This document shows, piece after piece, positions 37,701 to 52,700 of a stretch of DNA of 64,000 nucleotides. The DNA is from Phoronis australis. Lineage: Eukaryota > Phoronida > Phoronidae. Under the pieces are notes generated by a model, which saw only the letters and a list, made by a program, of their open reading frames with translations, ran no database searches and was not told where the DNA came from. A program made the position numbers and the translations under genes. Position 1 is the first letter of the stretch. Each line of letters opens with the position of its first letter. The DNA lies in assembly GCA_002633005.1 (NCBI GenBank), contig NMRA01000729.1, forward strand, positions 62,001 to 126,000, written 5' to 3'.

Positions 37701-40700
37701 CTGTGGCCCAAACACATTTGGCTTCAAATGTACATCTCAGTGTTCCGACAATGTTACAATCGGTTGTATGGGGAAGAGTATATGTTACATCGACCCTTAC
37801 GGTTGTTCTTGTGCAACAGGGTACAGAGGACTGGCGTGTGATCAAGGTACAAGTCTTTAAGTATATAACACTGTTTCAGTGCCGAATGTCACTGGCATTT
37901 CGGGTTCATTGATAACCGCATGCCAAAGTCAGAGGGGGGACTTTAAAAAGGCCTATACGTTTGCAAAGGGCTTATATGACTAAAGATAGAAATTTGGTCT
38001 GATACTTCCACTTCACAGTTACTAAAAAGATTTTGCCAAGTAGTTATAAAGGCGTCATAGTCTAGAAATAAATTATAGAAATTATCTGAGGAACTAGCAG
38101 TTATATTTATATGCTGAGAAACTCTGCGTCTTTGTTCAAGTGAGATTTAATTATTTTTATCAATTAGCTCTGTGGACCACAAGACCAAATTTTGGCTCAA
38201 GTCTCAGGTCATTTTTCATGAAACAAGCCCCACGGTCTTTATGGAAGAGACCATTAACTTCTGTCGTTTGACTATAGCCACCAAACAGAAATTTGACTAC
38301 ATATAGCCAAACGTTTAGATTTCGGCACGTTTAGTCGAACAAACCACGGATCGAGCTCTGCCTTTTGTCATCGAATTGTAGACAGATTGTTGGGCTTTCG
38401 TAAACAGACTGAGCCGTCTGTAGGCTGATTATTAGTCAAAAGTTAAATGACAAATCCAATAGAATCTTCGAGAAACAAGCCCCAGAGTTAAGGACTTAGG
38501 AAGTACACTAATAGTAAAATGCGGATGTTTTCAAAATTACAAAACCAAATGCTCATATAGCACATAGCGTTGATGTTGTTATTGTTTATTTTCCATCGTT
38601 TAATATTCTTAATTTATATTTTAAATCTGTATTATTTAGATGACCATTTAGGGGCGTATAAGTTTCTCTTAAATGTCCAACCACGTTTTAGCCTAGATAA
38701 TGTTAGAAATCAGAAAATGTTAGGTAAACAGGCAAACAAACCAACTAATTCTACTACTTCTACTACTGCTGCTGCTACTGTTTTTGTTAGGCAGCGAGAT
38801 ACTTGGGGGTTTAGCTCCTAGCGGGCAAGGGGGTGGGTTGGGAGACTTCCTCCAGATACGGAGTTGAAGTCCATTTCTCCCATAATTTAAGCGTGAGGTG
38901 GTTACCTTTGGCGAGGGTGCCAGGAGGGGTTGGAGTAAGTAGGGGGTGGTGCGTCCTCGGACATTCATGTATTTAACGTGTTCTACTGTTTCGTCATCCA
39001 GACTGCTGCTGCTGATACTGATGCTGCAGCTACTATATTAGTTTCCCCACTAAACACAGGTCTTCATGAAACAACTCGTATGTCCTATTATGTCATTTTA
39101 CGTCAACGTGTGTTGTGACCTCGGTTCTTCTTAGGTCGTTATCTCGTTTTGGAAGAAGTGACATTGTGGTCTTGATGGTAATCCATGATTGTGCAACGTT
39201 TTCATTCCAAATCTAGGACTATGATATTACTCCCAGTTCTAAATACATGTGGAGTTGCTGATAAAATATTGTAGAATGCGATACTAACTATTACGGCGCC
39301 GACTGTGTCGAGACCTGTGGACGTTGTTTGACTGGTGCGTGTGACAGGTTCACTGGTCATTGTAACGGAGGTTGTGAGTCAGGATTTATTGCACCGTACT
39401 GCAAAGGTGAGCATCCGCTTTTACAATGTACAGCGTCCATGTGAGCTTCATTGCGACTCTTGTATTCGAAATACACCAACATATTTATGTATGGCATAAA
39501 CTCCCATTACCGGATGCAAGCGTTCAATTGTGTCGTGTAATGGAGGAAGTCGAAGTCGGAAAGTCACAGCTTCAGCCATTCTTTAGTTCAGACACTAGTG
39601 TATCTGTAGTTTAAAATGCCAGAAAGCCAGTGCCACATTCAGACTACTAGTTTGTGGCCTAACAATGTCTGCTCCCCCAGGAAGTTTGGAACTGTCGAGG
39701 AGTCAGATACTTGCACCTTTTGCTTTACCGTAGCTGTACATGTTTGTGTCAATACAACTATTTAGCTCAGGTAATCAATAATTGTCAACTGCTGGCAGAT
39801 GAAGAATCAAATTTCAGGTTCAAGTAATTTACATCTACATTTAATTGCGATTTTTTGTGAACTTGCTTTAAAACGACTGTCGGTATTGTTGATATGAATT
39901 ACCTTAAATTTCGTTCCAGATTGTTTAGCTGGTAAAAATGGGACTAATTGTGATCAGAGTAAGTGTGTAATAACGTTGACAACTTCAGTAAACATGTCAC
40001 TTATGTCAATGTGAGTATTTCAGTACAACTATATGCATACCACATCTCTTCGATGTCTGAATTTTTTTGCTGTTAGTCATTACCATTTGTCTTGATAAAG
40101 TGTTTGTTCTCTGCCAAGTTATTCCATTAAAGTAAGACGAAAAAAATTCGACAGAACTCAATTAAATTACTTGGTAGAGAACAAACACCTTATCAATACA
40201 TATGATAATTTTACAACACGATGGTACTTTTATACCCACGGAATTATTTACAGTGCTAATCTTCCTTATCCAGCAGTTATGGTGATCATATAAGAACATG
40301 GGTAAAATCAATACGTAGCCGCACTGAAACTACCAAATACACGCTCCTTATACAACATGGACATGGTTGAGATACAGAAGTTCTCTCAGAAATTGTTTGT
40401 AACATACATGTAACAGTTATATATTTAGTGCAAGTGATTTCAGATTTTAACGAAGTATATAATCTTGATTGTACAATAGCTGTAACATTCTATGAATATT
40501 TAGATTGCATTGACGGATATTATGGGCTGAAATGCGCTCATCCTTGTGGAAAGTGCAAAGTTGGAAAAGCGTGCAACAAGGTCACCGGAAGCTGTACTGC
40601 GTGCAGGCCTGGCTTCAAATTACCTACTTGTCACGAGGGTAGGTTGGCGGATCTAGTGGTTGATAAACCGTTTGATTGTAAGGAAATTCTTGTTTGATCT

Positions 40701-43700
40701 CGTTCATAGTCATAGGTACACGATGTACATGAGCGTTATTGTTCTAGCGAGTATCAGCCCTCCAAATTAAACTGGTAAGACGATAGTGATTCTCAGTACA
40801 AATTAATTATTTCACAGTTACACAGTGCTGGTAAGGGTAATAGTTTGCTAACTTCATAAACTTTGTTAAAATAGTCGCGATCATCGAGTACTCATTCATG
40901 CGTGGTGGTCAATTCATGTAAAGCAATCTCTGCAAACCATGACATTACAACGTAAGCGGGCAATTTCCTTGTTTCCTAGAAATCGCCTTTCTGTCTGTGG
41001 CACCAAATGTGACTAGAAGCTCGACCGATATATCTGTGACTTGGCGTCCGTGGTCACCACTGATTGACCGAGGTATTGGACCAGTTCACAAGTACATTGT
41101 GCTGTACAGGGCATCCATCAATGATAGCTGGACACAAAGTGATGACGTAGCGGAAAGCGTGCGGACACTGACCATTCCATCAACAGATTTACAAAAGTGG
41201 TATCGAGTGAAAATTGCAATTAAAATTGACACTGGTGAAGTGGGTAGACCCAGTCCTCGAGCTATGGCTTGTGCAGGTAAATGTCGTCTTCACATGCTCT
41301 TCACTTAAGTTTGTCAAATGGTGCTGCAATACACATGTGCAGTTCTTAAGTAATTGAAATGTCAAAGGACATCAAAGACTACAGTTACTGGGTGAAGAAT
41401 TTGCCTAGATCTCGAAACAGTGCGGAACATAGTCATCTTGACACATTTACATGTACTCAAAGGGAACATTGTCTATTGTCTGGTGGTGGAGCTGGTAACG
41501 TCAAACCTGACTGATTGAATTAATTTATTACCGACAAATGCTGGATCAAGACATTAAGTACCACAGTTCTCCAAACTAGTATCTTCATCTTTCCTTACCT
41601 TCACTAAATTAGACCATGTGCCTCCTGCACCACGTGTATCATTCAATGTTTACAACAACAAATGTATGTAATCTGTAGTGGAAACTAACCGATTCTCATG
41701 TCAGGCATATCATATTACCGTTACAGTTTGTTTTTTGGCGTTTCCTTGATTTATTTAGAATACGTGATTGGAAAACGTTGTACCAAAATTTTTATAGGTT
41801 GGTGGCATTTAAAGATTAACTTTATCGCCTGAACTGGAGGAGTTCCACAAATGCGTCTAATTGGTGACGATCGTACACAAATGTTTGCTTAACTTCTTAT
41901 GAAATCCAAATGAAAAACATTGTGTCAAGTTACCCACGCGCATTGGACGTGTTTTTGTGTTTCAGTTCCTGTCGTTCCTGTTTTGCAAACAACGCCCTCT
42001 GTGAACTCAGTGCATGTCAGCTGGAATGTAAGTAATCATCGGATCATTCGAAGGAAGCCAAGACGGTGGCAACATTTATATGTAAACATCGTTGGTAATG
42101 AGATCAAACATAAAACGTAATGCATATACGGGACCGGGTTTCATGAAACATGCTGAATAACAACAATGACACCGAGTCTAACCTGCCTCACAGTAAGAAT
42201 GGATTGTAGGAGACTGCTTTCTTCATAGCTGAATTGTCCGTGCACCAGGTGACAAGAAGATGTTTTTCTCACAATTCTCCTTTTTAAACGGATGTAGATC
42301 CGCCTTCCTTCACAGCATTTACATTTATGAAACTGATCTAACTTTGTTCTTTAGTTAAAAGAAAAGTACAGTCGTTAATGCTCGAGTCTCGGCTCTACAA
42401 GATGACTTGCCAAGACGTATTTCTAATTCGCTGAGCATGATTTAAAGCAATATTGAACTGTCAGTTTCCTTTAAGGTCAAAAACCGCGTCTTATCGAGGT
42501 AAAAACAAGTTGAGACCGATTGTATTGCCGTAATAAAAATAAGTTGGTCTGTACACGTTTTACCAGAAGTGCGAAGACGCAGGTTTATTACAACTTTAAG
42601 ATTAGAATATACGCATAAAACATTGTTTCGAAATTCAACTCCAAAAAAGTGTCCTAATGACGAGGCCTGTCAGTATAAAAACAATCCTCCACACAAGATG
42701 GCATGCAAGACAACATAGAGGTGCCGATAGTGTTGTTTAGCTTTTATCTACTTTGCAGAATACAGATTGGCGGTGTCCGTCAGGGGGCACGTTCATACTG
42801 TCTCACAAAAATGGTTCACATACTGGCTGGTCAAGAGTCGCCGACATATCGTCTAAGACGCTGAGCAGAACTTTGCCTTCCTTAGCGTGCACTACATGGT
42901 CATTCAAAATACAGTCTCAGAATAAAGACTTGGTATCTGAAGTCTCACCAGAGTACACTACTACCAGCCTTGAAAAGGGTGAGTGGGTGCAACTACGTTG
43001 AGGGTTGCAACGTGTTAATTTAGTTTTGAAGCTCCTGTCAGTTTTTATGGGATAAGAAACCCTAGCATAGTCTATTTCCTCGGTCTTTACCACGCGCATT
43101 GGGGAAACCGTCGTCACCTGTAGAGCACCTGAGAGAAGTTTGAAAACGTTTTTATCGGTAGGCGTGATTATGCTTTTGGCCGAGTTATTAATTTATGGCA
43201 TATCGGGTGATGCTTGTCCGAGTTCTAGGAATGAGTACCACCGTAATGCCTTAAGCATGGTCGCGTACTTTTTCATTCGATAATTTTTACTTATTGGTGT
43301 TTTTCAATCTATAATGTAACGATATTCCTCTAAATGTCCGCGACTTTACTGTCGAAAACTCATCGTGTCGGCGTCGGACAAGGTTAATGCCACCGAAGCA
43401 TCAATCGATTGCCTTGCAATAAGACCTCCCACTCTATCCTAGGATCCACTGAGCAACAATTAGGAAGTGTTTTTGTGGAGACTTTGTAAAAATGCAACAA
43501 TCGATAACAGGACCAGTATCGATGAAAATCTACTAAACATTATCATACAGTATTCTTCCAATGTAAGAAAAACGAGAGTTTGTGAGCACAATTTCAATTT
43601 GTCATAGAATCAGCTACAGATAAGATAAGTTAGTTACTAAAGACAATGTGTTTCATGATCAAATTAATGAATGCAGCTTTGGATGGAGGCAAAATGGAAA

Positions 43701-46700
43701 GGTGAAATTACGATGAGGAGACCGAAAATGGATGACAAATGAGAATTAGGTAAGCCAGGACGAAAACATAGCGGAAAGGTCGCACCACGTTTCGTTTTCG
43801 ATCTCAGATCGGCTAACGGAATGGGAGTGTCATGTCGCGTGCGAAACATTAAAATTTTGTTAACTTTACGATCATTGTAGCCTACCACAGAAGTAAACCA
43901 AAAAACAGCTTGAAAACTGAATTTCGCTGAACAGAACTTTGCCTTCCTTAGCGTGCACGACATGGTCATTCAAAATACAGTCACAGAATAAACACTTTGC
44001 ATCGAACATCTCACGAGAGTACAAAACTACCAGCCTTGAAAAAAGTGAGTGGATGCAACTACGCCGAGGGCTGCAATTTATTAATTTAGTTTTGAAGCTC
44101 CAGTCAGTTTTCATGGGATAAAAAACCTGGTGTAGTCTATTTCCTCGGACTTTGCCACGAGTATTGGGGGGAACCGTCGCCTACTGTGGAGCACTTGAGA
44201 GACGTTTGAAAAGTTTTTTATTGGTAGGCCTTTGGCCGAGTTATTTATTTATGACATATCGGGCGATGCTTGGCCGACTTCGAAGAATGAGTCCCATTGC
44301 AATGCCTTAAGCATGATCGCGTACTTTGTCATTCGATAATTTTTACTTACTGGTGTTTTTCAACACCTGGCCGGCGCTTTCTACAATCTACTGATATTCC
44401 TCCAAATGTCCCAATATTACTGTTGCAAACTCATAGTGTCGGCGTCGGGTAAGCTTAATGCTACCTAGGCATTAATCGATTGCCCTGCAATAAGACCTCC
44501 CATTCGGGCCTTGGGTCCACTGAGCAACAATTAGGGAGTATTTTGCGGAGACGTAGTAAGAATTCAACAGTCGATATCAGAGCCAGTGTCGATGAAAATC
44601 TACTAAACATTATCGTACAGTATTCTTGCAACACTACCATAAGCCACTTTCTAAGCATTTCGGACTCTCGAGGATATAACCGCTTTCCCCTTAGCTGCTT
44701 AGTTCGGACAAGCGGGAACGATGCACCGCAACATAGCAGCATTCACTATGCATATGAACCACTGACGTCGCTAGCGTCGTTTCTCACCTTCCTCACAGGT
44801 TAACTCGACCTCTCTTGGCAAGTCAAGGCGAGGCGATGTGGATATAAACCGATTAAGACGGCAAAAAAGACTAATTAAATCGGGTGGCATTCTCTTTTAA
44901 ATGTTGTTAACTTTACGATCATTGTAGCCTACTGCAGATGTAAACCCAAGGAAACATCTTGAAAACCAAATTTCATGTAAAAATAAATTCATATCTTTAA
45001 TTCTCAACCCTCACTCGATGCAATTACCAATATATTGCTTAACAACGTCTAAGCCAAAAGCTGGAAGTCGCTGTAAGCTTTAATATCATGACGATGAATC
45101 AAGCAATGGTGCCACTTTCACAACCCCGTTCTCCTAATTTCACGTCCGTCCTTTGCATTTGTGTTCCGCCCTTTTCATCGGATGTCCTGTCCTTCCCGTC
45201 TCCAGTCAAAACGATAATATTGATACATATACATGTACATATAGTCATTTCCCAAGAGACAACTACTTTAGCGTAAATATGAATCTGATGAGCAAATGAT
45301 TGAAGCCGTTTGTCTCTCTTCAACAGCAGCTAACCGTGTACAGGAACTGACAAATTCCAGCGTGACGCCTACCACAATCGGCATATATTGGAAATCACCT
45401 GTCCCCAATGGATGTCGTGTTAAAGACTACGAAATTCAGTGCGAGCTCAAAGAGGTGCTAGCGTGTGGTTCCACCTTCAAAAAATCAGATGAACTTTTGA
45501 CGCTCACTACTGATACACTAGCGACTTCTTTGGACAACCTTCGTCCCTATGCACGCTATGAAATAAGTGTACGTGCAAGAACTGCAACGCTAGATGGCGA
45601 TGAAGAAAAGATAACTCTAAGGACCAGTGTGTCTGGTAAATATTTCTTAATAAATTGTAACGTTACTCAAGTCTTGTAGTGTGTATCAGTTGGATTCAAG
45701 TAGAAACAAACTACGCTCATATGATTTGGTGGGAGCTCAAGTAAAAATGTGTCCGTGACAATTTCTTCCATAAGTCTTCAATGATATATCATTTGTATGG
45801 GATTGGTATTTTGACACTTTGTGTAACTCAGCCCTTGGATTATAGAAAGTAATATGTCACGTTAAGAAACGTTAAGCATGATTTGAACAACTGGTGAATA
45901 TTGATCATTTTACTAAGCATTATCTCACGTTTCAGCACCGTCTAAGCCTCCGATTAATTTGAGGACTTCAGAAAATTCTTCAAACTCGTTGAAATTCCAC
46001 TGGCAACATCCGTCTTGCTTATCATGGAATGGGCCAATTACACGTTATGATTACCAACTACATAGGCAAAAATCACCATGCCTTTCTGAGGAAGTTTCGA
46101 ACGGCTCCATCAACACACTTTCCCAGAAGTTTGACAGCCTTAACTCTCAATCGAATTACTCATTTAGAGTTCGAGCTTCAAATAACAATCTTGCTGGACC
46201 ATGGAGTGAATGGAGTTATAGCGTGACCGCAGAAAGTGGTAAGAAATTGAATTTATTTATACGATGTTCAGTAACTAAGAGATGTTTGACCTTCAAGGAC
46301 ATCGTTCTTTCCGCAATACAAGTTACTGAAGACATCTGGTAAGATCACGTGTCTTGATTGAAATGCATTGATCCGAGCGTTGAGAATAGCCAACTTTTAA
46401 CTATTCTACAGCTAGTGCGAGTTTTCCACGAGTGACTTGAGTAAAATTTCCTACAGTCAAGAAATGAGCACTTGTTGGAATTATAAAACTTCGTGAAGGA
46501 TAAAGAACACTTGGGCAAAAGACCTGAAATATTTAATGGCTTGCGACACCTTTTAGCCCAATGTAAAGTTTTCAAATATACATGTTCATTTAATCAACAA
46601 GAATTTATTGAGATGTTGTTCTTGTTCTTGTTCCTATAGCTCCACCTGCACCTGGAAACCTCAGTTTAATGGACATGAACAGAACGGCCGTCACTATTGG

Positions 46701-49700
46701 CTGGAGATCCCCGTGTCCCCCAAACGGCATCATTCGTGAACATCAACTGGGATTCCGAAATCTCAATGACGGGCTCGAATTTCGTTATATATCATGTTTA
46801 AGATGTTTTTCCTTTACAATTCTTAACCTCAACTTTAAACACGTTTACGAGTTCAAGGTAATTAGAATTTGTTTTAACAGTTTTATTGTAAACTGATGGA
46901 AACAGCAAACCTTCACTGCAAGAGTCTGGGGCTAAGTGGATATCATTTTAGTTGGTGGGTATTAATACCAAAATGTAAAGAAATACAACTGCATCCTGGA
47001 TATCAAAAATAGCTAAACAATACAAGTTTCTTTCCACCAAGCAGTGTTATCAATGAGCCACGTTTTTTTCACGTGAATGGGTGGTGCAGGTTGTTACCGA
47101 CCGATGATAATGGCTTTCGATGCAACGATAGATTGAAGACTGGTTCGAGTTAATCACTTTATTACTCTCGACCGTACGTTAACATGTCTACAAAACGTCT
47201 AACATAATGTCTAGTCTATGCTCCAGCCAGAGAAGCGAAGCCTTGACTTGTGATGAACTTCTGAGACACGTTCAGCAATTGTTACACTTTCTGATTCATT
47301 AACATGCTGCCTCTATTGCTGGTTCTCTATTGACTAAGGCTGAAACTGCTGACTCTTTTCACTGCAGCTCAACTATAACTTCAACTACATTAACTGACTT
47401 AATCTGACATTCAACTCCAACATTAACTCAACTCACAGTCACTAATCCGTGAGCAAGCTTATACAATAACTTTTCAGAATCTACCCAATCATTTTATAAA
47501 CATATACTAGGCTCTAGAATATTCCAACGTGCATTAATCACTAAGATACTGGAACCTTCTAGAATGTCCCCAGCTATTCTATTATGAACAAAATTTCATC
47601 ATCACTCGCATCGGCTCGTGGGTCATGTCATTCAAGAAGTGGCTATCTGCTACTACACAAACAGAACAGTAAAATAAAAACTTGTCGTGAACTAGTACCA
47701 GTGTCAGTCTACTCCTGACACCATGTAACATATTCTTTAGAACAGAATTGAACCCTGTGTGGATCTTTTAACCTTTGACGTGTATTCCAGATTCGGGCAA
47801 AAACTTACAAATGGGGTTCATGGAGTAGTTCGATCTTTGAAACGTTGCAAGAAAGAGGTAAGGTTACCGTAATTGTGTATCACCGTGTCCATACTCGAGT
47901 CATTCAGGGTAACAGGAAGTGTTGCTAGTCTCCACACTATTTTCCAGTACTACTGACGATGTGTAACCCTAAACCACTGTCTTCCAAAGGTGGCGCTGTG
48001 ACAGAGAGTAACGTGCACGCTACTTACTGCTTCTTTCTTGTGATCTCATGATTTTAAACTTCAAATGTTTTCCACCTTATGCTCGAACGACTATCTAAAA
48101 ACTGACTTCTAATGGCGTATTTTTTCGAAATGCGTTAGTCAACTCAGTGATCTTTCCAGACTCAAATTATTGGATAAAGTGGCACCATCAACATATACGT
48201 ACTCTTACTGTCAAAGTATGCATTCTAAAAGTTTCATGGAGGCAATTCGTAGATTAATTGAATGTTAAATGCATTGTATACTTAACAGAATTTCTCTTTC
48301 GTTAGTGAAATAGTTCCAGGATATTGAGAAACACATGACATTTTGTTTATGATTATGTATTTTGACCTCAGTTCCTATAAGGCCAGGCGACGTTATTTGC
48401 ACGGCAAGAAAACAGACTTCCATATCAATACGATGGGTGGAACCTACTCGAAAAAATGGCCTCTTGACACAGTACAGCGTAAGTGTATTGATGTGCTGAA
48501 GAAATAACGCAGGGATTACAGGAATACCTATGAGATGAAAATTTTGGTATTAAAGTGTTTAGTGATTTATTATTGCTCTTCTCTTCAAGCGGCTATGAAC
48601 CTCCCTTTCGTCTCAACAAAACGATTTTTGATTAAGACGACACTAACCATTATGGGATGGTGGGAAATATTCCTTATTCAAAGTTGATGTGATTTCTGGA
48701 CTTAGAAACTGCTTGAGATCGAGGCTCTGGAAGTTGTCGTGTCAAAGGTGTCATTTTATGAGCTCAGCATACTCTCGAACAGTAACCAATTGTAACTTCT
48801 TCCTAACATCTGAGTAAGAAACAAGCTGAAAATAAGTTTATAACTTTACGTGGTACTTATAAATCAAAAGTGCCACTTTATCGTGAACACTATAAAAACA
48901 CTTAATGTAATAAAACTACAAAAAAACAATTCTTTTTATCAGACTTGCTATTCCCTTGACCTTACATAGTGACGGGTAAAACATTTTATGAATACTGTAA
49001 ACAACCATTATGCATTTTGAACATGAAAAATAATATACAAAAGATAGTGTTATGGTCGAAGAGTAATTTATTTCTAGCTTAACAATTGTTTTTATCAGAT
49101 TTGCCGTTCTTGTGACCCTACGCATTAAGTAAAAAGTTTAGAAATGTATCATTACATGTAATGAGGCATGGGCGTTAATATTGACATGGGCTTTATTTTG
49201 AGGTATTTAGGCGTTGCCGTATGGAGTGGCGTGCTTCATTCAGGTCACAGACGTTTTACGTGATTGTAGATTTCTTGGACGGTGGCAAATGGAAGACGCG
49301 TATCTGCGATCGTGGATCCTAGTATATTGACCTTTGATGTTCCTGATCTGGAGCCAGGCACGCGGTATACGGTGTTCGTGCGAGCGAGTACTTCTGCTGG
49401 ATTTGGACCGCCGGCAGAAACAGACTGTTGGACAGCTTTGTCAGGTATGTTTTGAGGACCGTTGTACCAAGATGTTTTGGACTATTACTTTCCAAGATTT
49501 TGAGAGTCTGTTTTGCACTCGTAAATTGCTAACGCTCAACAAATATTTTTTGGGTTTGTTTCACCAAAAGCGATGTGTAAAAAATACAAAATAGTTAAAT
49601 CTTGTCTCAATTTTTTTGCAGTGCGCACGTGCGTTTTTGCATATACCAAAGCTAGAGTATGTGCTCAACTTGAATATCTTTCAGTGCTATACACTGCATT

Positions 49701-52700
49701 ACATTGGATTCCTCGTGGTATTCATATCCCATCCATTACTTTTGCATACTAATTAAAACTGAATTTCCTCGGCTTCACGCTGCAAAAAACGAAAAATGAA
49801 TTGACCAACAATGCTCATAAGATCGGTTTCATAATATTCCTTTCAGTTTTATATAATGAGCATCAAAAACATATTATGTGTGCAATGAGATAAATATAGC
49901 TCATTGTGTGCATATATATCTGTGCGGTGCATTAATTTCCATTTTGATCGTGTGGTGCCCAAAACTAATGTGTTCATCTGATCCCTACATCTACGAGGTA
50001 CGGGAGAAATTCCTTTTTTGAGTGTTAAGATTTTTTTAACTGACAACCGAAACAGCGCACCAACATGATCTCGATTTTCAGACATTCCCAAAATTCAATT
50101 ACCACCGACGGACCGTGACGAAGTGACTACAACCACTGCAACGCTACCTATTATACCTGTAAGAGACTACCAAAACAAAGATCGCATCAAGTAAGAACTT
50201 TGTCTATTACTTCGTGTATGTAAAGAGTGAGCTATTTACATGAGTATTAAATGGTTATTGCCACCCACAGTCACGTCAATGTGCCATCACTGTTGGTCGA
50301 CACTTGCACCTTCGTATTGGTCATTAAAGATGATAACCTTTCACCTGCTTATTTAATAAACTTGCCACTAGCTATGACTCAAAACCAAGGTAAAGACGTA
50401 CACCGTGTCATGTTTGGGCTAAACGTCTCTACAGTACTCAGCTTCATGTGTGTCTCTGTAATGTTTTTCCTGTCATTTGTTATATCTACCATCTTTGTTA
50501 GCCTTTTAATGTGCCCACATATTTATATGTGGGTGCATATTGCCGTCATGAATGTCCGGCGTCCGCAGTCGTAGTCCTAAATCTTTCAGAGGATCTTGAT
50601 GAGCTGACAACGAATGACGACGAATTTCAGACGGATCCGACTACTGGTTTGCCACCTACTGGCAAGTTCAGGTTTTTACGGTCCTCAACGGATTTTCATC
50701 ACATTTGAAACATTTATTAATGCGATGACCCTGTATTTCCGTTTTAGGATCAATTAAAATTATTTAACGCCACCTAGTGGCCATTATAACTGCTTTCGGG
50801 TTTGTTTTTTACCTCCGCCCCACTGCCAACCAAACCACGCTAAAAATGATTACCAAAATTGGCATATTTGTTTTAGGTGTGAACGGGACAGTTGAAGATG
50901 ATTTTCCGAGGACTCCGACAACTATGGCGCCTCTTAATGAAAATTTTGCGCCTAAACCCACAGCCCGGATCTCTATTAAATTTAGCAAGTGTATTTATAT
51001 GAAGTTGACCACGGACATCACCAACTTTCAAGCGGCAATTTCATTTAGTTCCGTTTCCCTCAGTTTCTCTGAAGTTCGTTGACGGATTTTTATGAAATTT
51101 GGTGAATGGCTTTCTATTAAAGAACTTATGAATTTTTCACTTTTTCGAATGCATTGGACTATTTTGCACCATCTAGTGGCTATTTGTTCTGTTTTCTAGT
51201 CTAATTTTGGCCTCTGCCCAACTATCAACCACACCACTCTCAGAATGAAAATTGACGTCTGTGTTTCTACTGTAAAAAGCGTGATTGATAGCGATTTTCG
51301 GTCCATTCGGACTACCGTGACGCCCTCTTGTGGCAGTGTTTTGCATCAATAGCTGTATCTCCCAAGTGCTATATGCAGTCGACAACGGACAACGACGTCA
51401 TTTGGATGGAACCAACAAGCACTNATTATATTTTTCGTTGTCCTCTGTATCATTGAAATTCGATGACAGTTTTTTTTTGGAATTTAATAAATAGGTTTCT
51501 GATAAGACGACGACACCTTCTCATTTTCGGGCACCGAGATCTGGTGAATTCTGCGCGTCTCTGTAGCCGTTTTAATAATTTTAGTACGTTTTTGACACCA
51601 CCCTCTCGATCCACTATACCGCTTGAAGGAAAATAAGTAAAATTTGGAGATGTGTTCCTGATGAGAAGACCGAGTCTGACGTTGATTTTCGGACGTGTTC
51701 AACTCCTCTGCCCCGCTTCTTTGTGGCAATTTTTTGCGTCCACGGCTGTATCTCCTTATCCTTTGCAAGATCTTCCCGACATTTAGCAGACATTTACCTG
51801 TGGTGATGACAAGTGACGACGGCCAGCTTCGGTCCAATCCAACTACAGCTGTGCTCCTAGTGGCAATTTTATTTTTTACTTTCACCTCAGTAACTCCGGA
51901 GTTCCTTTATGCTTTTTCATAAAATTGGGAAACAAATGTGTATCATGAAGGACTTGGCGTATTCTTCGCCAACTATTGGTCATTTTAATTATTTTAGTCT
52001 GTTTTTATTCTGTTTCTGTATCTGCCAAATTGCCCAAAGGATCATTATGAAAATTGGTAGATGTGTTCCTACTGACAATATTATGATTGAATTGAATTGT
52101 CAAACTGGTCCAAATAATAACCTCTACTGATATTTTTCGTATCAAAGACTCTATCTCATAAACTACACTTTTGAATTGTTGCAGTTGTATTCCATGGGCG
52201 GCGTAGCACTGAAAAAAGTGAGGAGCTATAGCCCCATCCCCAGCACCCTATGGTGCCCCACTCACGAGTCCTATTAACTTGAAAGCAGATGGATGGATTC
52301 GACTACTGCTGTATTTCCTAAAGTTAGCTTTTTACGTTTGTCTTTGTATCTTTGGAGTTCTTTGATGGATTTTCATAAAATTTGGGAAATTATTTTGAGA
52401 GCAATGACACCTTGCTATTTTTATTAGGGTTCAATGTGTTCTGGGCCACCCAACTGCCATTTTTTATATAAATAAACACCCCTAGAAGTTCACCGCTTGT
52501 GGTGCATTCATGGCCGCATTTCAACGCTCTCCGTTGCTCTTGTTTAACTGGATATAATCGGCAAAAGGTGATTTAGAACAGCCCATGTGCGGATTTGAAC
52601 CGGAAACTTCGATCGAAGCCAAACGCACTGCTAGTCTAACTAAATCTCAGTCGATCAATGAAAGAGTAATTTAGGCGTGTTTAACTGGTAAAGACATCGG

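Larger units (their letters stand above)
43926..44975. repeat. Tandem duplication, copy 2
   Basis: Second copy, perhaps 85-90% identical by eye in the paired parts. Where copy 1 has 43568-43857, this copy has the THAP-element fragment 44633-44901. Small indels include about 20 extra bases near 44370. Confidence 0.8.

Noticed and set aside
49240-49269. Upstream acceptor for the second exon of FN3 module 6
   Set aside because: It gives stop codons before the conserved part in any usable frame; the acceptor at 49268-49269 gives ISWTVANGRR in the required phase.
50159-50164. Earlier GTAAGA donor for the first exon of FN3 module 7
   Set aside because: It leaves phase 0, incompatible with exon 53153-53414; the donor at 50191 fits and gives a sensible strand.
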